This document shows, one piece after another, positions 9,601-17,216 of a stretch of DNA of 64,000 bases (the stretch's first letter is position 1; every line of letters begins with the position of its first letter). Location of the stretch: the NCBI RefSeq assembly GCF_900119145.1, contig NZ_FPIY01000001.1, positions 868,001-932,000 on the forward strand. The letters are read 5' to 3'. Origin of the DNA: Cellulophaga fucicola (GTDB lineage Bacteria; Bacteroidota; Bacteroidia; Flavobacteriales; Flavobacteriaceae). Both the position numbers and the translations under genes were made by a program. The notes beneath the pieces are model-generated. The model was not told the origin of the DNA. It saw nothing but the letters and a program-made list of their open reading frames with translations, and did no database searches.

Positions 9601-10208
9601 GTGTTGCCCGGAGTACCGTCAAAGTCTACATAGTGAAAACGATTTTCAGGAGAATCTGCACCCACTTTTAAAAACCAAGGGCCGTTTGGCTTATTAGAAT
9701 TTGTACCAGTGTGCTTTAAATAATGCTCATCCACATACTGTAATCTACCTAGGTTTTTACTTCTAAAATCTCTGCCAGATTTGTTAGATTCTTCTATAGA
9801 AAAACTGCCTGTAACACCATCCATAAAACCACCACTAGCACCACCACCATTAATAGCAACGTTAGAGCCAGATTTAAAAACTGCTGTCCAGTTCCAAACT
9901 CCTACATCATCCGGAGCAAAATTAACTCTCCACTTGTTACCAGAATCGCAACCAGTATTTTCTGCATCTCCGCAAGCAGCATAATAACCAGGAACAGTAT
10001 AACTTCTGTTGCTATTTTTGTGCGTAAAGGTAACCTCTAGTCTATAATCTGAAAATGGATTAGGATTAGAGGTTTCTGTTGTATTTGGACCATTAAATGT
10101 TAATGATAACTTGTGCCACCGTTTTAACTCTCCGTCCGGAGTTTGGGCTCTTAGAAACATACCTAGTAGTATGAATCCAATAAATAGATAAGGTTTAAAA
10201 AATTTCAT
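6603..10208 (-). CDS. Multimodular secreted glycoside hydrolase: DUF5060, TIM-barrel-like domain, DNRLRE module, CBM6, GH115-C-like domain, T9SS domain
   Basis: 1201 aa. Signal peptide to ~21 (MFLRAQ). Residues ~25-115 resemble DUF5060, the beta-sandwich that precedes some clan GH-A-like barrels (WHKLSLTFNGP, DYRLEVTF, PDDVGVWNWTAVF). Residues ~130-590 look like a (beta/alpha)8 hydrolase; LNWNLSEETT and WVVANDEQGSA carry candidate catalytic acids. Next come a DNRLRE-type module (~612-762, NDAYLQGTTKFNNAELRVES), a CBM6 (~773-900, LEVEDFVNQSG, IGYIENGDFTNYKVTV), and a domain like the C-terminus of GH115 proteins (~918-1094, VAVEAEHFHSQ, HTISFSMREDGFEMDKFVLS). A T9SS sorting domain closes it. 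It is the first gene of the cluster. An exported polysaccharide hydrolase is likely, but the substrate is unassigned. No SusC/SusD pair is visible. Confidence 0.75.
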   Translation of the reverse strand: MKFFKPYLFIGFILLGMFLRAQTPDGELKRWHKLSLTFNGPNTTETSNPNPFSDYRLEVTFTHKNSNRSYTVPGYYAACGDAENTGCDSGNKWRVNFAPDDVGVWNWTAVFKSGSNVAINGGGASGGFMDGVTGSFSIEESNKSGRDFRSKNLGRLQYVDEHYLKHTGTNSNKPNGPWFLKVGADSPENRFHYVDFDGTPGNTAGGNKSKTWEAHNRDYVATDASAYTWNGGKGKGMLGSINYLSGQGANVMSFLTWAAGGDDGAVFPHILKGSSADYSSAGKPDQWNKLHKDRFDVSKLAQWEKVMEYADKKGMYLHFKTMETENCEKMDGHTFGRERKLYYRELIARFGHHLALNWNLSEETTIKDDVVKSTVNYIKNLDPYKHHIVLHTYPGQQDQRYNPLIGSKSNLTGVSVQTSQNNVHKDVRRWVENSKNAGRKWVVANDEQGSASEGIMVSDKQVREKVLWATFLAGGAGVEYYSGYTSNDGDLNGQDHRKRGVKYKEGSYALQFFNNNLLTDLVDMVSADNVTADNKDYVFTKEGKIYAIYRPNGGSTSLSLPSGNNKYNVQWFNPRSGGNLSSKTTLGNNLVAPDTNDWVALITSKDDDGNGAGCDNEITATLTNDAYLQGTTKFNNAELRVESGRRIAYLQFTVPSTTKNVISTKLQLTVSSDSGSGLIEVFKGSSTNWTEANLSNANKPSEGTKLGQLNVNYSVGSTYSWDLSNVTPGETISLVVKQTGGNDVSFSAKEGSSAPKLILEVECDDANGAVDNAISLPGTLEVEDFVNQSGIEVENTSDVGGGKNIGYIENGDFTNYKVTVAEAGDYQVQAKVATNTTGGTIKIEADGTNVGELTVANTGGWQAWKTVTTTVTLNAGEQTLQLNFTGGSGYLFNVNNLSFVEAVTSVEPNNDCIAVEKNGVVAVEAEHFHSQSKDGDRKWYTFDETTTGTPTPDPDPNHSNEASGNGYLEILPDTRVTHSDPLNAQNFSNEPGKIAIVDYKVKFTSPGKYFVWVRAHSTGSEDNGVHVGINGTWPASGQKMQWCTGKQEWTWESKQRTNANHCGEPQKIFIDVPTAGVHTISFSMREDGFEMDKFVLSKTYTKPVGAGPEEVLEGCSTSKIANVALQVIDSEVKVFPNPAQNYITISGVTNGEQIMVYDFTGIVVLKKVASTTAETIDVSALKSGKYIISIRGKEGIHFIKK

Positions 10209-10679
10209 AGTAGTAAAATTTAAATTATTAATTAATGAACTATAAACGAGCTCCTATAACAACTAAAAAGAGTTTAAGACTTTGATTTTTTAAGACTAAT
10301 ATTAAGACATAACAGTTCTATTGCCCCTCTGCTTATATCATAAATAATTAAGCATAGAGAACTTTCTAACATCTCTTTATTTTTATAAAAAACTGAAGAA
10401 AAGAGTTATAAGATTCGTTATTTTATATATAATAACAAAAGTGTTTTTACACAAAAAAGGTATATTTATAACATAAATAATAGCCCATAATATTAGCTGC
10501 ATAAATTAAATTACATCTATAAAACTTACGTTTTAAATGTAAATTCATTTTATATAAACTAACTTAAAGTTTACTAATACATTATAAACTAAAATTTACA
10601 TTACAATTATTATTGTATAATAATTAAGAACAACTGTGTTCTAATAAATTAGCTTATCCTTTTTTGTAAAAAATAACTC

Positions 10680-10796
10680 TTAGCTAATATGTTTAAGTAG
10701 AAGTAATTTATATTTTAACCGATTAAAGATGAGGTTATCACAAGATGATAACTTGTTTTTAGCGCTTAAGTAGGTTTCGAGTAAAGATGTTTTCAT
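10680..10796 (-). CDS. Possible 38-aa leader ORF upstream of the carbohydrate-enzyme cluster
   Basis: Starts MKTSLLETYLSAKNKLSS and ends LLLLKHIS; ATG at 10796-10794, TAA at 10682-10680. It lies 32 bp downstream of a C-tract (minus-strand TAACCCCC) that directly follows a well-formed promoter, so it would be the first ORF of that transcript. No family is recognised. It could be a leader peptide or a chance ORF in an untranslated leader; coding is not proven. Confidence 0.25.
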   Translation of the reverse strand: MKTSLLETYLSAKNKLSSCDNLIFNRLKYKLLLLKHIS

Positions 10797-10838
10797 TCTT
10801 ATAAAATTAAATTAATAAAAAATCTTTGGGGGTTACAA

Positions 10839-10869
10839 CAAAGGTAAGTTTTTTCTTACTGTAAACAAA
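10839..10869 (-). promoter_or_regulatory. Bacteroidetes-type promoter (TTTG-N19-TACCTTTG)
   Basis: On the minus strand TTTG (complement of 10866-10869) is followed after exactly 19 nt by TACCTTTG (complement of 10839-10846). This matches the Bacteroidetes -33/-7 consensus TTTG-N19-TAnnTTTG. The predicted start falls around 10832-10835, at the edge of a CCCCC run. It points toward the 38-aa ORF and the carbohydrate-enzyme cluster. Confidence 0.6.
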
Positions 10870-11134
10870 GCGTATTTTATCACAAAAATTAGAAATAAAC
10901 CAACAATTAAGAGTGTGAATCCTATTCCTTTTAAAATTTAACAAAGTTTTAACATTTTTACATAAGAATTAATAAAACATAAGAAAGTGTCATTTATACA
11001 TAAAAACTTACCATCTATAATTAAAAGAGTACCTTTTATCATATTACAACAAAAAAATGATAATTAAGCGTAATAAAAAGACTACTATTTATGCTTCAAT
11101 TTTTGTATTTTTATAGATATTCCTAAGCTATTAT

Positions 11135-11142
11135 TAATTTTG
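11135..11142 (+). promoter_or_regulatory. Candidate -7 element (TAATTTTG) for the sensor kinase gene
   Basis: Exact match to TAnnTTTG, 19 bp before the ATG at 11162. No TTG lies at the usual 17-23 nt upstream, so support is only moderate. The implied leader is about 13 nt and ends in TTACCCC directly abutting the ATG. Confidence 0.35.
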
Positions 11143-11161
11143 TAAATCTTTTTCTTACCCC

Positions 11162-12721
11162 ATGGAAAAAAAACTAACATTTATTTCTGTAGTCTTATTT
11201 ATAATTGTTTCTGTAATTATATGGAGCATTTCATATAAACAGGTAGTTATGTATACCAAACACATAACTCTTACTGAAAATATAAAAACCAATAATAAGT
11301 TAGACGAAGCAGAATCCAGAATTTCTGAACTATATAATTTAAGTAAAAAAAACATATTATATTTAAGTAAATTAATAGAGTTAGACTTAAAAGAAAATAT
11401 AGATTTAAGCATAACTAAAAAAAAACTAAAAGGTTTTATAGATTTAGATTCTAATTATTTTCAAGCAAGACTAATTAATAATGAAGGGCAAGAAATTATA
11501 CGTACAACTAATGACTCCATTCATTCTTTCGATCAAAATCAAGATAAATCAGAAAGATATTACTTTAAAGAGGCTATAAAATTAAGAAAAGGAGAGGTTT
11601 TTATATCTTACTTAGATTTAAATATAGAAAACAAAAAAATTGAAAAACCTTATAGACCAACAATACGCTTTTTTAGTCCTATATATGTAAACAAAAAACT
11701 AAGAGGTGTTGCTGGTATAAATCTTAATGCTAAAACTTGGCTTAATAACTTAAAGAGTTTAGATATTAACCTGTTAAACTCTAAGAATGAAGTTTTTGTT
11801 GCTACTAATCAAGATTTATATCAAAAATCTACAATAGATTTATTAAGTAAAGATGAGAATGGTAATAGTCTTTATTTTTCAAAGAAAATTAGCTTAGAAA
11901 ATAATTACGTTTGGACACTTTATACTAGTCCAGATATGCAGGATATACAAGATAAGCGAGTAGCCTATATATTTGAAACCTATAAAAATGCTGCATTACT
12001 AAATATAGGTGGACTTTTATTTTTAATTATTGTTTTTAGTTTATATAAAAAAAATAAAGATATAACACACCTTAGCAAGACTGTAGAAAACCGTTTGTAT
12101 GAAAGGGATACACTATTAAAAGAAATTCATCACAGAGTAAAAAATAACTTACAAGTAATTACTAGCCTATTAAGTTTACAATCTAGTTTTATAAAAGACG
12201 AGGAAACTAAAGCTTTATTTAGATATAGCCAGTATAGAATTAATTCAATGGCTATAGTTCATGAAATGCTATACAGATCTAATGACCTTAGTAGAATTAA
12301 TTATGGCAACTATTTAGAGCAGCTTACATCTACAATGTTATTGTCTATGAAAGGTAATAACAGTGCAATTAAGCTAAATATAAAAACTAACGATCTTTTC
12401 TTAAATATAGATACATCTGTACCATTAGGATTAATGATTAACGAAATTATTACAAATTCTTTAAAATACGGATTTAAAGAAAACAATACAGGTACATTAT
12501 CTATAGAAGTAAAAAAACTAGTATATCCTAACTTTTTGCTCCTTATAGGGGACGATGGTACAGGATTTCCTAAGAGCATTAATTTTAGAAATACTAAATC
12601 TCTTGGGTTAAAACTAATACACAAGCTGGCACTTCAGCTTAGAGGTAATATAGAAAAAGACAACTCTAAGAAAGGAACTCATTACATCATCACATTTCAA
12701 GAAATCGAACAAACATCATAA
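11162..12721 (+). CDS. Membrane sensor histidine kinase (Cache-like sensor, HisKA_2/HATPase)
   Basis: 519 aa. A membrane helix at residues ~5-25 and a second at ~276-295 (NIGGLLFLIIVFSLY) enclose a ~245-residue periplasmic domain of Cache type (YYFKEAIKLRKGEVFIS, VYGxTIRFFSPI-like region, GVAGINLNAKTW). Then comes a HisKA_2 dimerisation/phosphoacceptor domain (LLKEIHHRVKNNLQVITSLL; acceptor His at 323/324) and an HATPase_c domain (NEIITNSLKYGF N-box, GDDGTGFP, SLGLKLI). It should autophosphorylate in response to a periplasmic ligand. The receiver-only protein gene starts 3 bp after its stop and is the obvious partner. It is transcribed away from the secreted carbohydrate-enzyme genes, so control of them is possible but only inferred. 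The ATG directly follows TTACCCC. Confidence 0.85.
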   Translation: MEKKLTFISVVLFIIVSVIIWSISYKQVVMYTKHITLTENIKTNNKLDEAESRISELYNLSKKNILYLSKLIELDLKENIDLSITKKKLKGFIDLDSNYFQARLINNEGQEIIRTTNDSIHSFDQNQDKSERYYFKEAIKLRKGEVFISYLDLNIENKKIEKPYRPTIRFFSPIYVNKKLRGVAGINLNAKTWLNNLKSLDINLLNSKNEVFVATNQDLYQKSTIDLLSKDENGNSLYFSKKISLENNYVWTLYTSPDMQDIQDKRVAYIFETYKNAALLNIGGLLFLIIVFSLYKKNKDITHLSKTVENRLYERDTLLKEIHHRVKNNLQVITSLLSLQSSFIKDEETKALFRYSQYRINSMAIVHEMLYRSNDLSRINYGNYLEQLTSTMLLSMKGNNSAIKLNIKTNDLFLNIDTSVPLGLMINEIITNSLKYGFKENNTGTLSIEVKKLVYPNFLLLIGDDGTGFPKSINFRNTKSLGLKLIHKLALQLRGNIEKDNSKKGTHYIITFQEIEQTS

Positions 12722-12724
12722 GTT

Positions 12725-13102
12725 ATGGCTAAAAAAGTACTAATTGTAGAGGATAATATGATTATCCAAATGTTTATAGAAAGTATAATAGAAGGTATGA
12801 ACTGCGTTGTTAGAACTGCTAGTAATAGTAACGAAGCATTATCTACATTAAAACACTTTACACCAGATGTAATTTTGCTAGACATTGGTTTAAGCGGTGA
12901 CAAAGATGGTATAGAAGTGGCAGAGATTATTAATATAGAATATAAAATACCTTTTGTATTTATTACAGGAAATTCTGATGTGTCTACAATAGAACGCGCA
13001 AAAAAAACAAACCCATTACATATTATTCGTAAGCCAATTGATGAAAATCAGCTTAAAGCTGAGTTCGAAGTTATATGTAGTAAATTGAGTGCAAAACAGT
13101 AA
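12725..13102 (+). CDS. Receiver-only (CheY-like) response regulator
   Basis: 125 aa, a single receiver domain with no output domain. Acidic pocket E9/D10 (LIVEDNM), phosphoacceptor D53 (VILLDIGLSG), T81 (FVFITGNS) and K103 (IIRKPID) are all present. It begins 3 bp after the HisKA_2 kinase and is almost surely its phosphorylation target. Single-domain receivers act through protein contacts or pass the phosphate to another protein; the downstream partner is not evident here. Confidence 0.85.
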   Translation: MAKKVLIVEDNMIIQMFIESIIEGMNCVVRTASNSNEALSTLKHFTPDVILLDIGLSGDKDGIEVAEIINIEYKIPFVFITGNSDVSTIERAKKTNPLHIIRKPIDENQLKAEFEVICSKLSAKQ

Positions 13103-13240
13103 AAAAGTGTTATTCACCGTATAATTAATTGATTTTATCGATGAAATGACCAAAAAAAGTAAAAACCTATGAATATTTACTAATAACAGTATAGAGCAAT
13201 TGTAAGATCTTTGAGGTAACAATAATTTAACCCCTATCTT

Positions 13241-14455
13241 ATGAAAAATTTAATAACCCACAAGATTGCTTTAGGATGTTTAACTACATTTTTATGCTAT
13301 TCTTTATCGGCTCAAAAAACTACTGCTTATAACACTTCTAAAACTGCTACTATAGAAGTTCAAAAAAGAGTAGACAATTACAAAAAACTTAAAAGTTTAG
13401 GTTACACGGACAAAGAAATTTATGAAGATTTAGGTAACGCAAACTTTTTAGTAAAAAAATACAAGACATCTTTGTTCTGGTATAAAAAACTAAAAGAAGT
13501 TAGTAAAGACCAAATGCTTAATACTAGTTACCAAGAGCGTTACCAATTTGCTCTTAAACAAGTTGGTGTTAAAGCAATTGCTACTACAGATAATAAAGAC
13601 TGGATGGCTGCTGTAGCATCTGACTATAAAACAAGCAAACAAAAAAGCAACGCTACTTATAGAGGTAAGTATGGTGAGTATAGTTTTAACCCTAAAGGAA
13701 ACTCTTCTTTAGAAACGGTTACACAACAAAACAACTATACAGAAGAAATTAAAGACAAGCAAAACGCTTACAAAACTCCTGTTGCTGTTACTGCTAATGG
13801 CAAAACAGCATACTTTAGTAAAGGTGTTTATGAAAAACCTGCTACTGGTCTTTTTTCTAAAAAAGAATTGGTTCACAAAATTTACAAAGCTGAGAAGATA
13901 AACGGAGAATGGAAAAACGTAAAAGAAGTTGCCTTGGCTCCTAAAAGCTACTCTGTTATGCACCCTACAGTATCTGCAGATGGTAAACGTTTATTCTTTG
14001 CTTCTAATATGCCTGGTACTTTTGGTAAGTTCGATATTTATGTTGCTTCAATTAAATCTAACGGAGATTTTGGAGTTGCAAAAAACTTAGGGAAAAAGGT
14101 AAACACAGAAAAAAACGATCTATATCCTAAAATAGTAAATGGTAACTCTTTATTCTTTGCTTCTAATGGTCATAAAGGTTATGGCGGACTAGATATTTAT
14201 ATGGTAGAAGTTGGACAACGAAAAGTTGGTATTGCAGCTAACCTAGGTAGTAAAATTAATAGTGATAAAGATGATTTTTCTATAGATATTATGTCTAACA
14301 AAGGAACAGGATATGTAATGTCTAACAGAGGACAAGGTAATGTACAAAGAGTTGCTTTTAGCTATCCTAAAAACAATGATAGAGACTTTAATTCTTTAGA
14401 AGCTGCAAACGATGAGTCTTCTATTAATTACTCTACTTCAGTTTTTGAAGATTAA
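13241..14455 (+). CDS. Secreted PD40/WD40-like beta-propeller protein, partner of the PorP/SprF-family protein
   Basis: 404 aa with signal peptide to about residue 24 (CYSLSAQ). An N-terminal helical TPR-like segment (KLKSLGYTDKEIYEDLGNANFLVKKYKTSLFWYKKLKEV) precedes PD40-type propeller blades (PTVSADGKRLFFASNMPGTFGKFDIYVA; PKIVNGNSLFFASNGHKGYGGLDIYMV). In Bacteroidetes such proteins are commonly encoded next to PorP/SprF-family proteins in T9SS and gliding loci, often with an OmpA domain. Here the OmpA domain is absent and the protein ends after the propeller. The next gene is that PorP-like partner, 112 bp downstream. TTAACCCC lies 7 bp before the ATG. Confidence 0.75.
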   Translation: MKNLITHKIALGCLTTFLCYSLSAQKTTAYNTSKTATIEVQKRVDNYKKLKSLGYTDKEIYEDLGNANFLVKKYKTSLFWYKKLKEVSKDQMLNTSYQERYQFALKQVGVKAIATTDNKDWMAAVASDYKTSKQKSNATYRGKYGEYSFNPKGNSSLETVTQQNNYTEEIKDKQNAYKTPVAVTANGKTAYFSKGVYEKPATGLFSKKELVHKIYKAEKINGEWKNVKEVALAPKSYSVMHPTVSADGKRLFFASNMPGTFGKFDIYVASIKSNGDFGVAKNLGKKVNTEKNDLYPKIVNGNSLFFASNGHKGYGGLDIYMVEVGQRKVGIAANLGSKINSDKDDFSIDIMSNKGTGYVMSNRGQGNVQRVAFSYPKNNDRDFNSLEAANDESSINYSTSVFED

Positions 14456-14567
14456 GACCTAAGTACTGTAAACATCTATTACCCCCTAGTTTACAATACT
14501 AATACCTGTGCTTTGGCAAAAAGTACTTGCAATATTACCCCCCAAAATAACCATAATTTTTACTACT

Positions 14568-16568
14568 ATGAAAAGTAACGTTTCATCATTTAACAAAATC
14601 TGTTTACTAGTGTTAGTATATGTAGTACTAAGCTTGCAAGCAGTAACAGCACAAGAAGCTACGGTTTCAGAGAATAGTTCTAACAATTCTTATCACAACC
14701 AATTGTTTTTTAATCGATTTTTAATTAATCCTACCTTTTCTTTGGTAAGAGAAAACAAATCATACTTAAACATATTGCACAGAAATCAGTATGCTACTTT
14801 TGATGATAACGTACAAAACTATTTTGTAGGTTTTAGTAGTAAAATTAATGACAATACTGCTTTTGGGATCGGTATTTACAGCCAGTGGGCAGGTGTTGTA
14901 CAAGAGTTTGGCTTTAATGCTAACTACGCAACAGCAGTACAATTAGGAGCAAAAAGTAAACTTACTTTTGGAGCTAACGTTACTTATTTTAACGAAGGTT
15001 TAGATAAAAACAGAATTGTAGCAGAAGACAACGATATACAATTGGTAGATTCTAAAAAAGAAAGCAAATTAGCTATACAACCAGCTATTACATTATCTGT
15101 TGGTAGGTTTGATGTTGGTATCTACGCTAAAGATTTATTAAAGTACAACCAAACAACAAATGCTTTCTCTACTAATTTTAATGATAGAAGTGTAAAAGCA
15201 TCTTTACAATACACACAACCATTTAATGCAACTAGAGGTTTGTTTGCAGATGCTAGATTTATGCCTTTAGTACAAATGGGTAAAAATGAAAATGGTAATT
15301 TATCTTATGTAGGCTCTATGCTTTTAGATTTACCAAAATACGGATGGTTACAATCTACAATAGATAATGAGCACGGAGTTTCTATGGGACTTGGGTTTAA
15401 TCTAAGTAACAAAATGTCTTTAGGTTATTTACTAGAAAAAGATGTTATGCAAGACAATACAGATTTAGGATGGAACCACGAATTGTCTTTAGCTTATACA
15501 TTTAAGAATAACGGACCTGCTTTTGCTACAAATGATGAGCAAAATTCTCAAGACCGTAAAATAGATGGTATCATTAGAAACTATGAAGAGCAGATTTTAG
15601 CTCTAATGGAAGATCAAAAAAGAGATAAAGAAAGAATAGTTGCTTTAGAAGGTGGTAAAAACTCAACTAAAATGGCTATTTCTAGTAAAAAAAGAGAAAG
15701 AGAAATATTAGCTTTAATTACAGAACAAAATAATTTAAAGAAGAAACAAAGTAACACAAAAGAATCTAAGAACTCTACAGTAGCGCCTAAAGCTACTTAT
15801 GCTAGTACAACTAGTACAAGAGTGCCACAAAGTAAGGTACAAGACAAATACAATACAATTGTTAAAAACTTTGAGTCGCAAAGTGTTACTTTAAATAGTA
15901 AAAAAAGAAAAGAGAATAGAAATAATAAAAGAGCTAGTAAAAACAATACGGTTACAGAAGAGACTTTACAAGAAGATACAAACTCTTTAGCATACCAAAA
16001 CAGATTAATTTTAGATGAACTTATATTAAGACAAGATTCTATAGAAAATGCACGTAGTGCAGAGTTAGAAAAGAAATTTGAGACTATTGTACGTATTCTA
16101 AGAAACGATATTAAACAAAACATAAATACTACTGCACAAGATGTAAACACAGTACCAACTACAGCTGTAGCTGCTACAACAACTAAAAAAGTTACATACC
16201 AATTAGATGCTAACAAAAAAGATACAGATAAGTTTAAAAAGTTACCATTAAAAGTGGTGAATGAGTCTGATATTGATGGTGTAAAGTCTGGTTACTATGT
16301 AATTGCAAATGTGTATAAGACTAAAAAATATTTAGATGCTTTTGTTACTAAGTTAAAAGAACAAAACATTAATGCTAAGCAGTTCTACAATAAAGAAAAT
16401 GATCTTTACTATGTATACTTAGCAGATTACAATTATGAAGAAGAAGCTGAAACAGCATATGCATCTAACTTAAATGGTAAATACCAGGATGAAAAGTGGA
16501 TCTTAAAAGTAGACAATCCTACTTTTTCTACATCAACTGCAACAGCATCAAACATATATGAAGATTAA
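14568..16568 (+). CDS. PorP/SprF-family outer-membrane protein with C-terminal SPOR domain
   Basis: 666 aa from the ATG at 14568, chosen because it gives a clean signal peptide (MKSNVSSFNKICLLVLVYVV...AVTAQ); the frame is open upstream to 14508, but that extension is not signal-like and overlaps a C-tract leader. Residues ~30-320 are a PorP/SprF beta-barrel (YHNQLFFNRFLINPTFSLV, GIGIYSQWAGVVQEFGFNANYA, KLTFGANVTYFNEGL). A ~240-residue K/N/E/T-rich linker follows, then a SPOR domain at ~570-650 (GYYVIANVYKTKKYLDAF, YYVYLADYNYEEEAE). SPOR domains bind denuded peptidoglycan, so the protein may tether the outer membrane barrel to the cell wall. A role in T9SS export or gliding is inferred from family and neighbour. 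Confidence 0.8.
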   Translation: MKSNVSSFNKICLLVLVYVVLSLQAVTAQEATVSENSSNNSYHNQLFFNRFLINPTFSLVRENKSYLNILHRNQYATFDDNVQNYFVGFSSKINDNTAFGIGIYSQWAGVVQEFGFNANYATAVQLGAKSKLTFGANVTYFNEGLDKNRIVAEDNDIQLVDSKKESKLAIQPAITLSVGRFDVGIYAKDLLKYNQTTNAFSTNFNDRSVKASLQYTQPFNATRGLFADARFMPLVQMGKNENGNLSYVGSMLLDLPKYGWLQSTIDNEHGVSMGLGFNLSNKMSLGYLLEKDVMQDNTDLGWNHELSLAYTFKNNGPAFATNDEQNSQDRKIDGIIRNYEEQILALMEDQKRDKERIVALEGGKNSTKMAISSKKREREILALITEQNNLKKKQSNTKESKNSTVAPKATYASTTSTRVPQSKVQDKYNTIVKNFESQSVTLNSKKRKENRNNKRASKNNTVTEETLQEDTNSLAYQNRLILDELILRQDSIENARSAELEKKFETIVRILRNDIKQNINTTAQDVNTVPTTAVAATTTKKVTYQLDANKKDTDKFKKLPLKVVNESDIDGVKSGYYVIANVYKTKKYLDAFVTKLKEQNINAKQFYNKENDLYYVYLADYNYEEEAETAYASNLNGKYQDEKWILKVDNPTFSTSTATASNIYED

Positions 16569-16644
16569 TACAAATTAAGTTACCTCTTCCAAGAGGAAAA
16601 ATTGGGTTATTTTATAAGTAAAATTACGCATCGGGGGTTGCGGG

Positions 16645-16695
16645 TAGTCCTAAAAGACAAAGTATATAACGTTCTTATACTTGTCTTTTGGACTA
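16645..16695 (+). terminator. Strong terminator after the PorP-SPOR gene
   Basis: TAGTCC (16645-16650) pairs with GGACTA (16690-16695), continued inward by AAAAGACAA/TTGTCTTTT and GTATA/TATAC. A run of eight T follows. This is one of the longest stems in the window. Confidence 0.8.
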
Positions 16696-17087
16696 TTTTT
16701 TTTGATTAAAAGTGTAGTTCATCTAAAAACTAAACTTTAGAATCATTCTTAATAAGGTGTGCTTTTTTTAACACTTTATCGATTAGCCCCTTTTAAATAA
16801 GCGATTAAATGCAATTGTTTATCGATGAAATGCATTTTAACATTGTTTAACACAGAATAGCCCTACAGAAACATTTTGTTAGCTAACTCAAATTTTCTAT
16901 CTTTATTATAGAGATAGAGAAAAATAGTGTATAACCTATTTAATAGTTTCTTTTTTAGTTTTAATAATAGAACGTAAATAAGAAATTAGAAAAGTAAAAA
17001 ACTATTAAACTACAGTGTTTTTCTTCTCTAAAAAGTAAATTTAGAAACCGATAAAAAGGTTTCTTTAACCCCCAAAACCCAAATTAT

Positions 17088-17216
17088 ATGAAGCTTTTTT
17101 ACGCTCTAAAAACTACCAAAAAACAATCTTACACAACCTATGTTAATTGTTCACCTTTTTCCCCACAAGAAAGTGACAATCTCCGCTGTAAACAGTTTTT
17201 ACATCGCAGTATTTAA
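17088..17216 (+). CDS. Possible 42-aa ORF behind a C-tract leader
   Basis: Begins MKLFYALKTTKKQSYTTYVN and ends LHRSI, with two cysteines in the middle. It lies 14 bp after TTAACCCCC, the same leader motif seen before better supported genes nearby. No family is recognised and coding is uncertain. It might be a small protein, a leader peptide or a chance ORF. Confidence 0.2.
   Translation: MKLFYALKTTKKQSYTTYVNCSPFSPQESDNLRCKQFLHRSI

Larger units (their letters stand above)
10209..11161. other. 950-bp AT-rich intergenic region between divergent carbohydrate-enzyme cluster and sensor kinase
   Basis: No long ORF on either strand. It holds a minus-strand promoter (10839-10869), a C-tract leader, a 38-codon minus-strand ORF (10680-10796), and near its right end a TAATTTTG element before the kinase start. 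The stretch 10209-10679 is very AT-rich with many short palindromes, and I see nothing definite in it. If the 10839 promoter drives the cluster, the mRNA would have a leader of about 625 nt. Confidence 0.5.

Noticed and set aside
14508-14567. Longer start of the PorP-SPOR gene
   Set aside because: The extra 20 residues (MLWQKVLAILPPK...) are not signal-like and overlap a C-tract leader; the ATG at 14568 gives a clean signal peptide.
15797-16216. 139-aa minus-strand hydrophobic ORF inside the PorP-SPOR gene
   Set aside because: Its hydrophobicity comes from the antisense reading of the Lys/Asn/Thr-rich linker codons.
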